Source of the DNA: CAWANF01 sp963783355
GTDB lineage: Bacteria; Bacteroidota; Rhodothermia; Balneolales; DATFMH01
DNA length: 64,000 bases
Reading direction: 5' to 3'
Assembly (NCBI GenBank): GCA_963783355.1
Contig: CAWANF010000001.1
Coordinates: forward strand, 744,001-808,000
This document shows, piece by piece, positions 8,774 through 18,163 of this stretch (positions within the stretch are counted from its first letter, which is position 1; every line of letters begins with the position of its first letter). The notes beneath the pieces are model-generated. The model did no database searches. It saw only the letters and a program-made list of their open reading frames with translations, and was not told where the DNA came from. A program made the translations under genes and the position numbers.

Positions 8774-9921
8774 AGCAAGAAAATTTGGTCATATTAGGAT
8801 CAACCGGATCGATAGGGACGCAAGCTTTGGATCTGGTTCGGGCGAATCCTGATAAATTTAATATTTTTGGATTGACGGCTCATTCCAACTGGTCGCTTTT
8901 AGCAGAACAGATTAATGAGTTTAAGCCTGCTTATGCCATAATTTCCGACGAAACATATTATCCGGACTTAAAAGAAGCGCTATCTCATAATGAAACGAAA
9001 TTGATAGCGGGATATGATGAAATAGCAGGACTTGTCACCGACGGTGACGTATCAGTCGTGCTGAATAGCCTGGTTGGCTTTGCCGGATTTTATCCAACTT
9101 TTGTTGCTCTGAAAAACAATAAAAAGGTAGCTCTTGCCAATAAAGAGTCACTTGTCGTAGCCGGAAAAATTATCAAAGATACGCTAAAAGGGAAGGAGCA
9201 TTTGTTACTACCCGTCGATTCGGAACATAGTGCTATCTTTCAATGTTTAGTTGGTGAAAGCAATGAAAATGTTGAAAAGCTGATTATTACGGCCAGTGGC
9301 GGTCCATTCAGAACCTGGAATCACGATAAGATGAAGAGCATCACAGTTGAACAGGCGCTGAAACATCCGAACTGGGACATGGGAGCGAAGATCACCATCG
9401 ACTCTGCAACCATGATGAATAAAGGACTGGAAATTATCGAAGCATATTGGCTCTTTGACTTACCATTACCTAAGATTGAGGCGGTGATTCATCCGCAAAG
9501 TATCATTCATTCAATGGTTACATTCAGGGATGGATCAACTAAAGCACAAATGGGGTTGCCGGATATGAAAGTACCTATCTTATATGCTTTGTCATATCCC
9601 GATCGTTTGCCGGCCAATTCCCCGCGCATCGACTGGTCGGGGATGATAAATCTGACGTTTGAACCGGTTGATCAAAAAAGGTTTCCCTGCCTGCGTTTAG
9701 CCAGAGAGGCGTTACTGCAGGGTGGTTGTGCCACAGCTGTATTAAATGCTTCAAACGAAGTTGCTGTACATCGGTTTCTGAAGAAGGAAATTTCATATAT
9801 TCAAATACCTGCTATTGTAGAAAAAAGCCTTGAAAAACTGGCTAATGGTCAAACTGTAACAATAAATTCACTTTTTGAAATAGACAGGGAAACGCGAAAG
9901 CTTGCGGCTTCCATCACCTGA
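8770..9921 (+). CDS. dxr: 1-deoxy-D-xylulose 5-phosphate reductoisomerase
   Basis: Second step of the MEP isoprenoid pathway (DXP to MEP with NADPH). 383 residues. Seen: NADPH loop LGSTGSIGTQ (8-17), ANKESLVVAG, metal-site PVDSEHSAIFQC, SGGPFR, and HPNWDMGAKITIDSATMMNK, plus VIHPQSIIHSMV. The frame is closed upstream by TAA at 8755, so TTG 8770 is the only standard start. First gene of a dxr-rseP-psd-pssA run. Confidence 0.96.
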   Translation: MKQENLVILGSTGSIGTQALDLVRANPDKFNIFGLTAHSNWSLLAEQINEFKPAYAIISDETYYPDLKEALSHNETKLIAGYDEIAGLVTDGDVSVVLNSLVGFAGFYPTFVALKNNKKVALANKESLVVAGKIIKDTLKGKEHLLLPVDSEHSAIFQCLVGESNENVEKLIITASGGPFRTWNHDKMKSITVEQALKHPNWDMGAKITIDSATMMNKGLEIIEAYWLFDLPLPKIEAVIHPQSIIHSMVTFRDGSTKAQMGLPDMKVPILYALSYPDRLPANSPRIDWSGMINLTFEPVDQKRFPCLRLAREALLQGGCATAVLNASNEVAVHRFLKKEISYIQIPAIVEKSLEKLANGQTVTINSLFEIDRETRKLAASIT

Positions 9922-9965
9922 AAAATCAGGATTTTAACATTGACTGATTCTTAAACGGATAATTA

Positions 9966-11309
9966 ATGAGTTGGATTTTAAACATATTGTCGACAATCGG
10001 GATTTTTATCCTGGCACTGTTCATTCTGGTAATAGTACATGAATTAGGGCATTTTTTAGCGGCTAAACTATTTAAAATGAGAGTTGACCGGTTTTCTGTC
10101 GGTTATCCGCCCCGTTTATTTGGTAAAAAATTTGGTGATACGGATTATTGCATTTCGGCTACTCCGTTAGGCGGATATGTGAAAATTGCGGGTATGATCG
10201 ATGAAAGTATGGATACCGATTATCTCCAGGAAGAACCAAAACCTCACGAATTTCGAAGTAAACCGGTCTGGCAGCGCATCATCGTAATAACGGCAGGGGT
10301 GATTTTTAATGTCTTATTGGCCGTCGTCATTTATACCGGGATAACCTATTTCTACGGAGAAACAAAGATTCCGCTTGAAAATGTTGGCAGCCTGTATATT
10401 CCACCAAAATCGGCCGCGGCACAAATAGGTTTTCAGACCGGCGACAAGTTGATCGGGATTAACGGAAAGAATGTTAAATATTTTGACGATATAACAAATC
10501 CTGCCAGCATAACCAGCGATAAGCTCAGTTTCATCGTTTTAAGAGATGGGGAGAAGGTCACAATTAAGGCCCCGGCAAACTTCCTGGATCTCGTAAACAA
10601 GGGTGGATTTATAAGTCCATTGGATGCGGTACCCAGTAAAATACGGAAAATTGAACCCGATAGTCCGGCGCAAAAGGCCGGATTAAAAGCCGGTGATAAA
10701 ATACTTTCGGTGAATGGCCAGCCTGCGAATTATTGGCTCGAACTGGTAAAACTTATTCAGGATGCCAAGGGATCGCTTGCAATGACGGTACTGCGTGGTG
10801 GGAAAGATACCACACTTTCAGTTACACCTGATGCGAGCACGCACACGGTAGGTATTTATATGATCGATATGAACAGTTATTTTCACGTCGAATATGTGAA
10901 ACCAAATTTCCCGGAATCGGTAGTGAACGGAGTTGACAGAACAGGCGAAACATTAGTTGGAATTGTACAGGGATTTGCAAAATTATTATCAGGCTCTATT
11001 TCCATTCGTAAAAACCTGGGTGGCCCTATCGCTATGGCGAATGCGACTAAACAGGCGACTGAAGGTCTGGGAGCTCTCGGTTTTTGGGAAATAACGGCAC
11101 TTTTAAGCATAACCCTGGCCATCATGAATATACTGCCGATACCGGTGCTGGATGGAGGCCACCTGATGTTTTTGATTTATGAAGGCATAACAAGAAAAGA
11201 ACCATCCGCTAAAATCAGAATTGCCTTACAACAAATTGGATTTATCTTTATAATTGGCCTACTGATATTTGTAACTTTCAACGATATTCTCAGGACCATC
11301 GGTAATTAA
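9966..11309 (+). CDS. rseP: RIP metalloprotease RseP (site-2 protease)
   Basis: Intramembrane zinc protease that releases envelope-stress regulators. 447 residues. Seen: HELGH zinc motif in TM1 (His25, Glu26, His29), two PDZ domains (about residues 146-180 and 228-265, each with a GxxxGDKIL/LIxINGxxV pattern), and the C-terminal third ligand in MNILPIPVLDGGHL. Next to dxr, as in many bacteria. Confidence 0.95.
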   Translation: MSWILNILSTIGIFILALFILVIVHELGHFLAAKLFKMRVDRFSVGYPPRLFGKKFGDTDYCISATPLGGYVKIAGMIDESMDTDYLQEEPKPHEFRSKPVWQRIIVITAGVIFNVLLAVVIYTGITYFYGETKIPLENVGSLYIPPKSAAAQIGFQTGDKLIGINGKNVKYFDDITNPASITSDKLSFIVLRDGEKVTIKAPANFLDLVNKGGFISPLDAVPSKIRKIEPDSPAQKAGLKAGDKILSVNGQPANYWLELVKLIQDAKGSLAMTVLRGGKDTTLSVTPDASTHTVGIYMIDMNSYFHVEYVKPNFPESVVNGVDRTGETLVGIVQGFAKLLSGSISIRKNLGGPIAMANATKQATEGLGALGFWEITALLSITLAIMNILPIPVLDGGHLMFLIYEGITRKEPSAKIRIALQQIGFIFIIGLLIFVTFNDILRTIGN

Positions 11310-11317
11310 TCTATTTT

Positions 11318-11971
11318 ATGTTTAATAAAGACGGTACGTCGGTCATCATTACAGTTCTTATAGTATCTGCTGTCATTGCTGCAATCGGTTATTTGTTACA
11401 TCACTGGACATCCAACATATTTTATGTGGTGGCGTTTGTCTTAGCTGTTTTTACCTTATTTTTCTTCAGGGATCCTGAACGGAGTATCCCTGCGGGTGAA
11501 AATCTTCTGATTGCACCTGCCGATGGCAAAATTATTGATATTAAAAAAGTTCAGGAGGATAAATATCTCCATTCTGAAGCAACACAGATAAGTATTTTTT
11601 TATCCTTAACGAATGTTCATGTCAATCGTATTCCGGCCAATGGAAAAATTGAATACCTGGAATATTATCCCGGAGAATACCTTGTCGCCTGGCATGAAAA
11701 AGCATCAGAATTGAATGAGCGGGCAGAGTTTGGAATACTTCATCCGGGAGGAACGAAAATATTTTTCAGACAGATTACCGGTTACGTGGCCCGGAGAATT
11801 GTTTATCATATTGATGTTGGCGACACCGTAAAAGCCGGGCATCGATTTGGAATGATGAAATTTGGTTCCCGCATGGATATATTGGTTCCATCGAATGTTT
11901 CTATAAAAGTGAAAAAAGGACAAAAGACCATTGGTGGCGAGACCATAATGGGGGATATCAACAATCAATGA
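11318..11971 (+). CDS. psd: Phosphatidylserine decarboxylase (short, pyruvoyl-type)
   Basis: Decarboxylates phosphatidylserine to phosphatidylethanolamine in the inner membrane. 217 residues: the short form found in Bacteroidota and archaea. N-terminal membrane segments (about 8-28 and 33-50), FFRDPER, APADGKI, NVHVNRIPANG, and the self-cleavage site KFGSRMD (Gly183-Ser184) where Ser becomes the pyruvoyl group. The stop overlaps the pssA start (ATGA), so both are translationally coupled. Confidence 0.93.
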   Translation: MFNKDGTSVIITVLIVSAVIAAIGYLLHHWTSNIFYVVAFVLAVFTLFFFRDPERSIPAGENLLIAPADGKIIDIKKVQEDKYLHSEATQISIFLSLTNVHVNRIPANGKIEYLEYYPGEYLVAWHEKASELNERAEFGILHPGGTKIFFRQITGYVARRIVYHIDVGDTVKAGHRFGMMKFGSRMDILVPSNVSIKVKKGQKTIGGETIMGDINNQ

Positions 11972-12846
11972 AATATAAGCTGCCCCGAAAAAATCGTACA
12001 ATTAGACAAAGGCATAAGCATCCTTTAGGGAAGAAGTTTCGTAAACCGATTCCAAGGATGGTAGTGCCAAGCTTTTTTACGTTGATGAATCTGTTTTGTG
12101 GTTTTGTCTCTTTAATACAGATTCATGAAGGGCGCCTGATTTTTGGAGCCTGGCTGATTATCATTGCCGGATTATTTGATGCGCTGGATGGATTTATGGC
12201 CAGGCTGGCAAGTGCCACGAGCTCGTTCGGCATCGAACTCGATTCTTTGAGCGATATCGTTTCTTTCGGAGTAGCTCCGGGGTTCTTATTATACAATTAC
12301 AGTTTTCATGAAATTCTGTTTCCGGGGATTATTTTAAGTGCACTTCCTGCCATATGCGGCGCTGTCCGTCTGGCTCGTTTCAATGTTGAAACCACGAAAC
12401 TTAAGATTGATTATTTTCGTGGGTTGCCGATACCGGCACAGGCGAGTATGATTGTTGCTTTTTACCTGACATTCAATGGAGAATCCAGCTTTTTTTCCTT
12501 TTTTAAATACGGTATCAACAGTATCCTAATACCGATGGTTATTCTGCTTTCTTTTTTGATGGTCAGTACCGTTCCTTTCGATAAAATTCCAAGGTTTACT
12601 AAAGGTTACGCTAAAAAGCACAGAAGCCGGATACTGTTATTTATTGCTTACACTTTGGCCATTATTTTCTTCCAGGAATATGGGCTCATGGCCGTTTTTA
12701 CCGTTTTTATAGGCAAAGGATTAGTTAAAGCTTCCATTTCTTTTTGGTCGGATATTAAAAATAATGGCGACGATGGGGAAGAGAACATCATTTTACTGGA
12801 TAATTATCCCTCAGAAGATTATCCCGAAAATGAAACATATTCTTAG
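11968..12846 (+). CDS. pssA: CDP-diacylglycerol-serine O-phosphatidyltransferase
   Basis: Makes phosphatidylserine from CDP-DAG and serine, feeding the preceding decarboxylase. 292 residues, multi-pass membrane protein. The CDP-alcohol phosphotransferase signature D-G-x2-A-R-x8-G-x3-D-x3-D is complete: Asp74-Gly75, Ala78-Arg79, Gly88, Asp92, Asp96. A basic 30-residue N-terminus precedes TM1; an acidic tail follows the last helix. Confidence 0.94.
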   Translation: MKYKLPRKNRTIRQRHKHPLGKKFRKPIPRMVVPSFFTLMNLFCGFVSLIQIHEGRLIFGAWLIIIAGLFDALDGFMARLASATSSFGIELDSLSDIVSFGVAPGFLLYNYSFHEILFPGIILSALPAICGAVRLARFNVETTKLKIDYFRGLPIPAQASMIVAFYLTFNGESSFFSFFKYGINSILIPMVILLSFLMVSTVPFDKIPRFTKGYAKKHRSRILLFIAYTLAIIFFQEYGLMAVFTVFIGKGLVKASISFWSDIKNNGDDGEENIILLDNYPSEDYPENETYS

Positions 12847-12894
12847 TACCTTTTTAGATAACAGGGTATTAATGATATTCTAAATAAACACAAA

Positions 12895-14079
12895 ATGGCC
12901 GAAATCCTTCTCCCGGAAGAAATATCGCATCTTCGGTTCGACCATTGTTTTATAGCGCTTGGACCTGTTGAGAATGATTCCCGTACGTTAAATATTATCC
13001 GGACCCTTTTAAAGCACGATAAAAAAATATGTTTTATCGGACTTGGAACGGATCTTACACGACACGTCTTATCAGATTATGAAGTTACCTTTATCCCGGT
13101 TTTTCGCTACAATACAAGGCGTTTCCTTACATTATGGTGGGATTTTCATCGTTCTGTCTTTCCTTTGATATCAAAAATCCAGGCACAAACCTATTGGGCT
13201 ATGGATTTATATGTTTTACCTTTTGCTTCTTGGTTTTCCGGCAAAAATGATGCTACTCTGATATATGATTCCAGGGAAGTCTATACGGCTTTAGGTACGA
13301 TTCACGACGAGCCCTTCAAGCAGAAAGTTATTTCCCTGATTGAAAAATATTTTATTCGTAAGGCCAAACGTGTTTTCACATCCGGTGATCTTGATTCTGA
13401 TTATCTTCGGGAGCGCTATCATATAAAACGTCCCGAAGTAATATTGAATGTCCCTCCATTCAGGAATGCAGAAGAGTCCGAGATATTGAGGAGCCATTTC
13501 AACATTGGAAAAGATAAAACCATCCTTCTGTACCAGGGATTGATTGGCAAGGGTCGAGGAATTATAAGGATTGTGGAGACTCTTCCATACCTGCCGGATG
13601 TGGTGTTTTGTATTATCGGGGCAGGAGAGGCTTATACAAAAAAAATATGGTCGAAATGTAACGATCTTGGAGTGAAGGATAGGGTTTTCATCAGAGGTTG
13701 GGTTCCCTATGATGAATTGATCAAATGGACGTCTTCGGCGGATATTGGTGTAGCGTTTATTGAGCCGGTTTCACTAAGTTATCAATTCGCGCTTCCAAAC
13801 AAATTATTTGAATATGCGATGGCCGGAATACCTTCGATAGTCAGTGATTTACCAGCAATGAGGCCGATATTACAGAAGTATAAAATTGGTCAATTGGCAG
13901 ACCCTTCAACCGAACCAGGAAGACTGGCCGGGGTTATAGAGTCGTTATTCAACAAGAAATCTGATCCGGCTTTCGAAAAAGAGTGTATTAAAGCAAAAAA
14001 AGAATATAACTGGGAAAATCAGGAACCTAAAATCCTGGAATTGGCAGGTATCGATGTTTCATTAAGAGAGATAGGATAG
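12895..14079 (+). CDS. Glycosyltransferase, GT4-like
   Basis: 394 residues, GT-B fold. The C-terminal half carries the nucleotide-sugar features: ILLYQGLIGKGRGI around residue 205, VFCIIGAGE, RVFIRGWVPYDEL, and the catalytic-domain E-x7-E pattern (PVSLSYQFALPNKLFEYAMAG, split by the donor loop). Donor and acceptor unknown. With the following dehydrogenase and acyltransferase it may modify a surface polysaccharide sugar, which is inference from context. Confidence 0.85.
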   Translation: MAEILLPEEISHLRFDHCFIALGPVENDSRTLNIIRTLLKHDKKICFIGLGTDLTRHVLSDYEVTFIPVFRYNTRRFLTLWWDFHRSVFPLISKIQAQTYWAMDLYVLPFASWFSGKNDATLIYDSREVYTALGTIHDEPFKQKVISLIEKYFIRKAKRVFTSGDLDSDYLRERYHIKRPEVILNVPPFRNAEESEILRSHFNIGKDKTILLYQGLIGKGRGIIRIVETLPYLPDVVFCIIGAGEAYTKKIWSKCNDLGVKDRVFIRGWVPYDELIKWTSSADIGVAFIEPVSLSYQFALPNKLFEYAMAGIPSIVSDLPAMRPILQKYKIGQLADPSTEPGRLAGVIESLFNKKSDPAFEKECIKAKKEYNWENQEPKILELAGIDVSLREIG

Positions 14080-14143
14080 ATAATTAACCATTTCAAATAC
14101 TATATTTATCTGTTACATAAATAATTTATATAAAAAGAGTTAG

Positions 14144-15121
14144 ATGAATACTTTACTGAAAGTCGCTGTCGTAGGCGTTGGTAATATTGGTTACCATCAT
14201 TGCCGAAACTATTCATTGATGGAGGGAGTAAAACTGACGGCGATTGTTGATGTTGATGAAGTGTGCGCCAAAAATGTAGCAGAAGAATTTCATTGTAAGT
14301 TTTACACAGCTATTGAAAATATTTTGGAAAATGAGAAACCGGATGCCATAAGTATTGCTGTGCCAACTTCCTCTCACTTCGCAATCGCTTCAAAATGCCT
14401 GCAATCGGGATGCCATGTTCTTGTGGAAAAACCAGTGTCGACGAATGTAAATGAAATCGAACAATTGATGACATTGTCGATTCTGAACCGGAAAATATTA
14501 ACCATAGGCCATATCGAACGATTTAATCCGGCTCTGCAAAAACTGAAATCGTTGATTCAGGAAGGTGTATTAGGCGAGGTAATCAATATGGTGGCACGCC
14601 GGGTCGGAGGATATCCCCCAAAACTTACCGATACCGGTGTTTATTATGATTTGGCTGTGCATGATCTGGATATTTTCCATTACCTGAGCGGTTTGGTGCC
14701 AGACGAACTGCAGGTTCAGAAATTGAATGTATTTTCAGGTAAGATAGATGATTCAACAACGGTTTTTGTGAAATATCCGAAAGTGAGTGGATTGATTTTG
14801 GTAAACTGGATAACCCCGGTAAAAATTCGGCAATTATCGGTTACCGGAACCAAAGGACATGCCGAGGTAAACTATATAGACCAAACTTTGTCTGTTTACG
14901 AAAATAATGTAGACCCTGATAATTTTATAGAACATGATTTCATCGAATTTCTTCATAAATATGCCCGGCCTGTTAAACGTGACATCCCGATAGAAAAAGA
15001 AGAACCATTGAAACTTGAGCTTCAGAATTTCGTTGATTCCATAAAAGGAAAGGCGGAACTGGTAGTTAAACCTGGCGAAGTCATAGAAACGATGAAGATA
15101 ATGCAGCAATATGATTATTAA
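14144..15121 (+). CDS. Gfo/Idh/MocA family sugar dehydrogenase
   Basis: 325 residues. N-terminal Rossmann domain VAVVGVGNIGYHHCRNY (8-24), the EKP motif (HVLVEKPVS near 93) with its catalytic Lys, and the C-terminal domain signature VHDLDIFHYL near 175. Related enzymes oxidise UDP-amino sugars (WbpB-like). It overlaps the next gene by 11 bases, so the two act together or are at least co-translated. Substrate not determined. Confidence 0.85.
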   Translation: MNTLLKVAVVGVGNIGYHHCRNYSLMEGVKLTAIVDVDEVCAKNVAEEFHCKFYTAIENILENEKPDAISIAVPTSSHFAIASKCLQSGCHVLVEKPVSTNVNEIEQLMTLSILNRKILTIGHIERFNPALQKLKSLIQEGVLGEVINMVARRVGGYPPKLTDTGVYYDLAVHDLDIFHYLSGLVPDELQVQKLNVFSGKIDDSTTVFVKYPKVSGLILVNWITPVKIRQLSVTGTKGHAEVNYIDQTLSVYENNVDPDNFIEHDFIEFLHKYARPVKRDIPIEKEEPLKLELQNFVDSIKGKAELVVKPGEVIETMKIMQQYDY

Positions 15122-16067
15122 AGACGAAACACTGGACGAAGTTAACGGGCATGAATGGGATTCGTTTGTAGAAGCGTCCAACAATGGCACAATCTTCTCA
15201 ACATCCCGCTTTTTTCATCACCATGATGAACCGGTTGATATACATTTTATAAGCTGCATGGATGGAATCGACCAAATTATGGGAATAGCGGGAGCTTTCG
15301 TTGATGATACCTTCATGTCTCCGGCCGGAGCCAGCTATGGAGGATTTATCGTACCTGAAGATTCTAATTTTGAAATGATTGAGAAGGGATTTCTGGCTAT
15401 TCTGGATTATCTGAAAACCATCGGGATTCAACAAATAACGTGTACCTATCCGCCATTACCATATTCTAAAACTTTAAATCAAAACATTGATTTTTTGATG
15501 CGTTATTATGGATTTACAGAAGACAAAACGCTCATTTCATCCATAACCAACCTGGATGGATATAGTGAAAAGAGTTTGAGTTCAATGTGCCGGCGGGCTG
15601 TTAAAAAATCCATCAAGAATAATGTGGTCGTTCGGAAAACAGATGATTTCGATGCCTTTTATGATATTTTGTTAAAGAATAAATCGAAATTTGACCTGGA
15701 ACCCACGCATTCAAAACAAGAGATTCGTTCTTTATTACATTTATTTCCCGAAAAAGTGAATCTAGCCGGGGCCTTTCTTGAAGATAAATTGATTGCCGGA
15801 ACCATGAATATGCAATGCTCCGGGAATAGTTTACTCACTTTTTATATTGCGTCGGATGAAGAATACCAGAAATTCCGGCCGGTGAATCGCCTGCTCCATG
15901 AAGTGTGTATGATGGCAAAGGAGGCAGGCCTCCGTTATGTTGATTTTGGCGTGTCTATGGAAACCGATACCGAAAATCCTATGGATCCAAGACGGTCTTT
16001 AATCCACTTTAAAGAGCATTTTAATTCGAAAGGATTCCTCAGAAGCTGCTTTCTTTATCAGATTTAA
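15111..16067 (+). CDS. FemAB/GNAT-like acyltransferase
   Basis: 318 residues. Two-lobed GNAT-type architecture: N-terminal lobe with SPAGASYGGFIVPED, C-terminal GNAT_6/FemAB lobe (about 155-318) containing CRRAVKKSIKNNVVV, AGAFLEDKLIAGTMNMQ and a helix-strand end RYVDFGVSMETDTENP. Such enzymes N-acylate sugars or aminoacylate cell-wall intermediates. Overlap with the Gfo/Idh gene suggests it acylates the amino sugar made there (inference). Converges with the minus-strand operon at 16077. Confidence 0.7.
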   Translation: MIIKDETLDEVNGHEWDSFVEASNNGTIFSTSRFFHHHDEPVDIHFISCMDGIDQIMGIAGAFVDDTFMSPAGASYGGFIVPEDSNFEMIEKGFLAILDYLKTIGIQQITCTYPPLPYSKTLNQNIDFLMRYYGFTEDKTLISSITNLDGYSEKSLSSMCRRAVKKSIKNNVVVRKTDDFDAFYDILLKNKSKFDLEPTHSKQEIRSLLHLFPEKVNLAGAFLEDKLIAGTMNMQCSGNSLLTFYIASDEEYQKFRPVNRLLHEVCMMAKEAGLRYVDFGVSMETDTENPMDPRRSLIHFKEHFNSKGFLRSCFLYQI

Positions 16068-16076
16068 AACCGGGAT

Positions 16077-17057
16077 TTAAAAATAATATCGCAGTCCTAC
16101 CGAATAGGCATTTCCATATCCCGTCTCGAATGGAACAAAGGCAAAATCGATGTGAATACCGTTGGTTATCAGGCCAAGTCCGGCACTGAAGCTGCGGGCG
16201 GCGTTTTTCTCGAAACGGTACCCGCCACGTAAATCAATTAATTGTGAAATATTGATATTCAAACCAGCAGACACAAAACCATTTTGCAGGGAATATAAAC
16301 CTGCCGCAGTACTGGTACTGCTTGTCAGAGACCGATTTTTCAAAGGTTTCGTATAGTCGGCACTTGCCGAAATGAGAACCGGGATTTCAGTATTGCCCGG
16401 GGTGCTGAATTGAATGATTTTTGTATGGGCACCAACGTTAAAATTTGCCGGGAGCTCGCTTCTAGTTTCATTCAGTTTGCCCATGCGTCCGATATTACGA
16501 ACCGAAGCTGCAAGACGTAATCGTTCATGGAGCAAATTCACAGAAGTTCCTGCTGAGAAAGCATAACCGCCCGCATTTTGCTGGTAAAATTGTTCATATA
16601 AATACATGATGTTCGCCCCGAATGACAGGGGGCCAAATCTCCTGGCGTAAGCAGCTGCGATAGAAAAATCCTGCATCGAAAATGTCCCGTTTGAAGGCCC
16701 CGGTTGTTGACGGGCTTCCAGGTTGTTGACACTCGATGTGAGGATACCGAAAGCTATGGCATCATTCTTACGGCGAAAATTGACGGAGGCATGACTGATT
16801 CGGGTGTCAGCAATCCAAAACGTATAACTGGCATTAAGACTCGATTTTTCTTCCATAGCCAGATTAGCCGGGTTACTGTAGATATCGGCTGCTCCGGTTA
16901 ATGTAGCCGTCCTGGCTTCGGATATACCGAGAGTATAAGCATCCGGACCAATATTTAAAAAGGGCAGGCTGGTATTTAAAACCTGACCAAATGCGTTGTT
17001 CACCAGGATGATGAACAAGCTCGATATGAGAATAATTCTGCTGATTGTCTTTTTCAT
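16077..17057 (-). CDS. PorV/PorQ-like outer-membrane beta-barrel protein
   Basis: 326 residues. Signal peptide (about 1-24, ending NAFGQ), then FLNIGPDAYTLGISEARTA and AADIYSNPANLA, the N-terminal pattern of the PorV/PorQ family, followed by alternating amphipathic strands and a terminal Tyr-Phe (VGLRYYF), typical of OMP barrels. PorV/PorQ take part in type IX secretion and cargo delivery. Last gene of a four-gene operon; overlaps the upstream gene by 4 bases. Confidence 0.75.
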   Translation of the reverse strand: MKKTISRIILISSLFIILVNNAFGQVLNTSLPFLNIGPDAYTLGISEARTATLTGAADIYSNPANLAMEEKSSLNASYTFWIADTRISHASVNFRRKNDAIAFGILTSSVNNLEARQQPGPSNGTFSMQDFSIAAAYARRFGPLSFGANIMYLYEQFYQQNAGGYAFSAGTSVNLLHERLRLAASVRNIGRMGKLNETRSELPANFNVGAHTKIIQFSTPGNTEIPVLISASADYTKPLKNRSLTSSTSTAAGLYSLQNGFVSAGLNINISQLIDLRGGYRFEKNAARSFSAGLGLITNGIHIDFAFVPFETGYGNAYSVGLRYYF

Positions 17058-18163
17058 AATATCAGTCGTAATGCAAATACATGCATAAAAGCTAAGCCGT
17101 TTGGCTCACGTATAAAAGCATAATCGATAGAAGGAGAAAATTTATCAAATGGTAAGTGAATAGAAAAACCCAAAGATGGAGTATTAGAATTTCCCGGATT
17201 ACTTAAATCGTTCCATTGCCAGCCTGCACGGAGAGTGAATCGTTTGTCTAACCGATAAGCAGTTCCCAAACGCAATTGTTGACTGTTATTCGTAACAGAT
17301 TGAGATACAAGATACTGAGTGGGAATACCGGCATTATCCGTAATCTGGTAACTTAAGGCATCAGCATACTGAATCCGGTTTTCAAAATCGGCTGCTATAA
17401 GAAGTTTATTATTCAAAAACCGGTAGGAGATGCCCATTTTTAAACGTGTTGGGAATTTATCTTTTGTCTGCAGGCTTCCCAAAGTGTTGTATAATTTTTG
17501 AGTATCCCATCGGTAATAGGAAAGCATATCCTGAACGGCAAGGCCTATCGCTAATCGCGATGTTGGATGATATAATAAACCTACATCAAATCCGGTTCCC
17601 AATGCACTTGGGACTGTTTTATAATAATTAGCGTAGCTGAACTTGATGCCAATACCCGCCTGTAATTTGGTTGTGAGCCGGAGTCCGAAGTCAGCAAAAA
17701 ATTGATATTCCCGGGTCGAGAAGTTTTCAGTATGATACCCGCTGTTACTTCTTCCGTCGATAGAGCCGACACCGGCATTGAGTATACCGATATTTAATCC
17801 GGCATCGGGGGGAAGTTTGAAGGTGATATTCAGGGCATTGAGGCTCCGGTTGAAGGTCATTGCTGCCGCTGAAATATCTATTTGATTATCATTGATGCCG
17901 GCGGCTAATGCCGGATTATAATGTCCGTAAATGCCTTCATCCTCAACACTGGTCATCGCGTTGCCCATTGCCATGCCGCGCGGGCCAAATCCCATTCGGG
18001 TATATGAACCCACATAACCGCCATTCTGAGCAAAAGTTGGAAATACTGAAATCAGTATAATTGAAGTAATGGCAGTAATTGTGATACAAAAATGTCTGAC
18101 AGTATGATTATTCTTAATCATTGACAATCTGATTATATAGAAAAATTCCGAATAACTTTTCAT
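17054..18163 (-). CDS. PorV/PorQ-like outer-membrane beta-barrel protein (second copy)
   Basis: 369 residues from ATG 18163, which overlaps the preceding stop as ATGA; a start at 18121 (MIKNNHTV) would give a more ordinary signal peptide ending FPTFAQ. Mature start has GFGPRGMAMGNAMTSVEDEGIYGHYNPALAA, shown here only as a family match: a MGNA..AV.D...YNPA pattern typical of PorV-type barrels. The rest is alternating strands ending in ALRLIL. Diverged from its neighbour at 16077 but same family, so the operon carries two barrels. Confidence 0.75.
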   Translation of the reverse strand: MKSYSEFFYIIRLSMIKNNHTVRHFCITITAITSIILISVFPTFAQNGGYVGSYTRMGFGPRGMAMGNAMTSVEDEGIYGHYNPALAAGINDNQIDISAAAMTFNRSLNALNITFKLPPDAGLNIGILNAGVGSIDGRSNSGYHTENFSTREYQFFADFGLRLTTKLQAGIGIKFSYANYYKTVPSALGTGFDVGLLYHPTSRLAIGLAVQDMLSYYRWDTQKLYNTLGSLQTKDKFPTRLKMGISYRFLNNKLLIAADFENRIQYADALSYQITDNAGIPTQYLVSQSVTNNSQQLRLGTAYRLDKRFTLRAGWQWNDLSNPGNSNTPSLGFSIHLPFDKFSPSIDYAFIREPNGLAFMHVFALRLIL

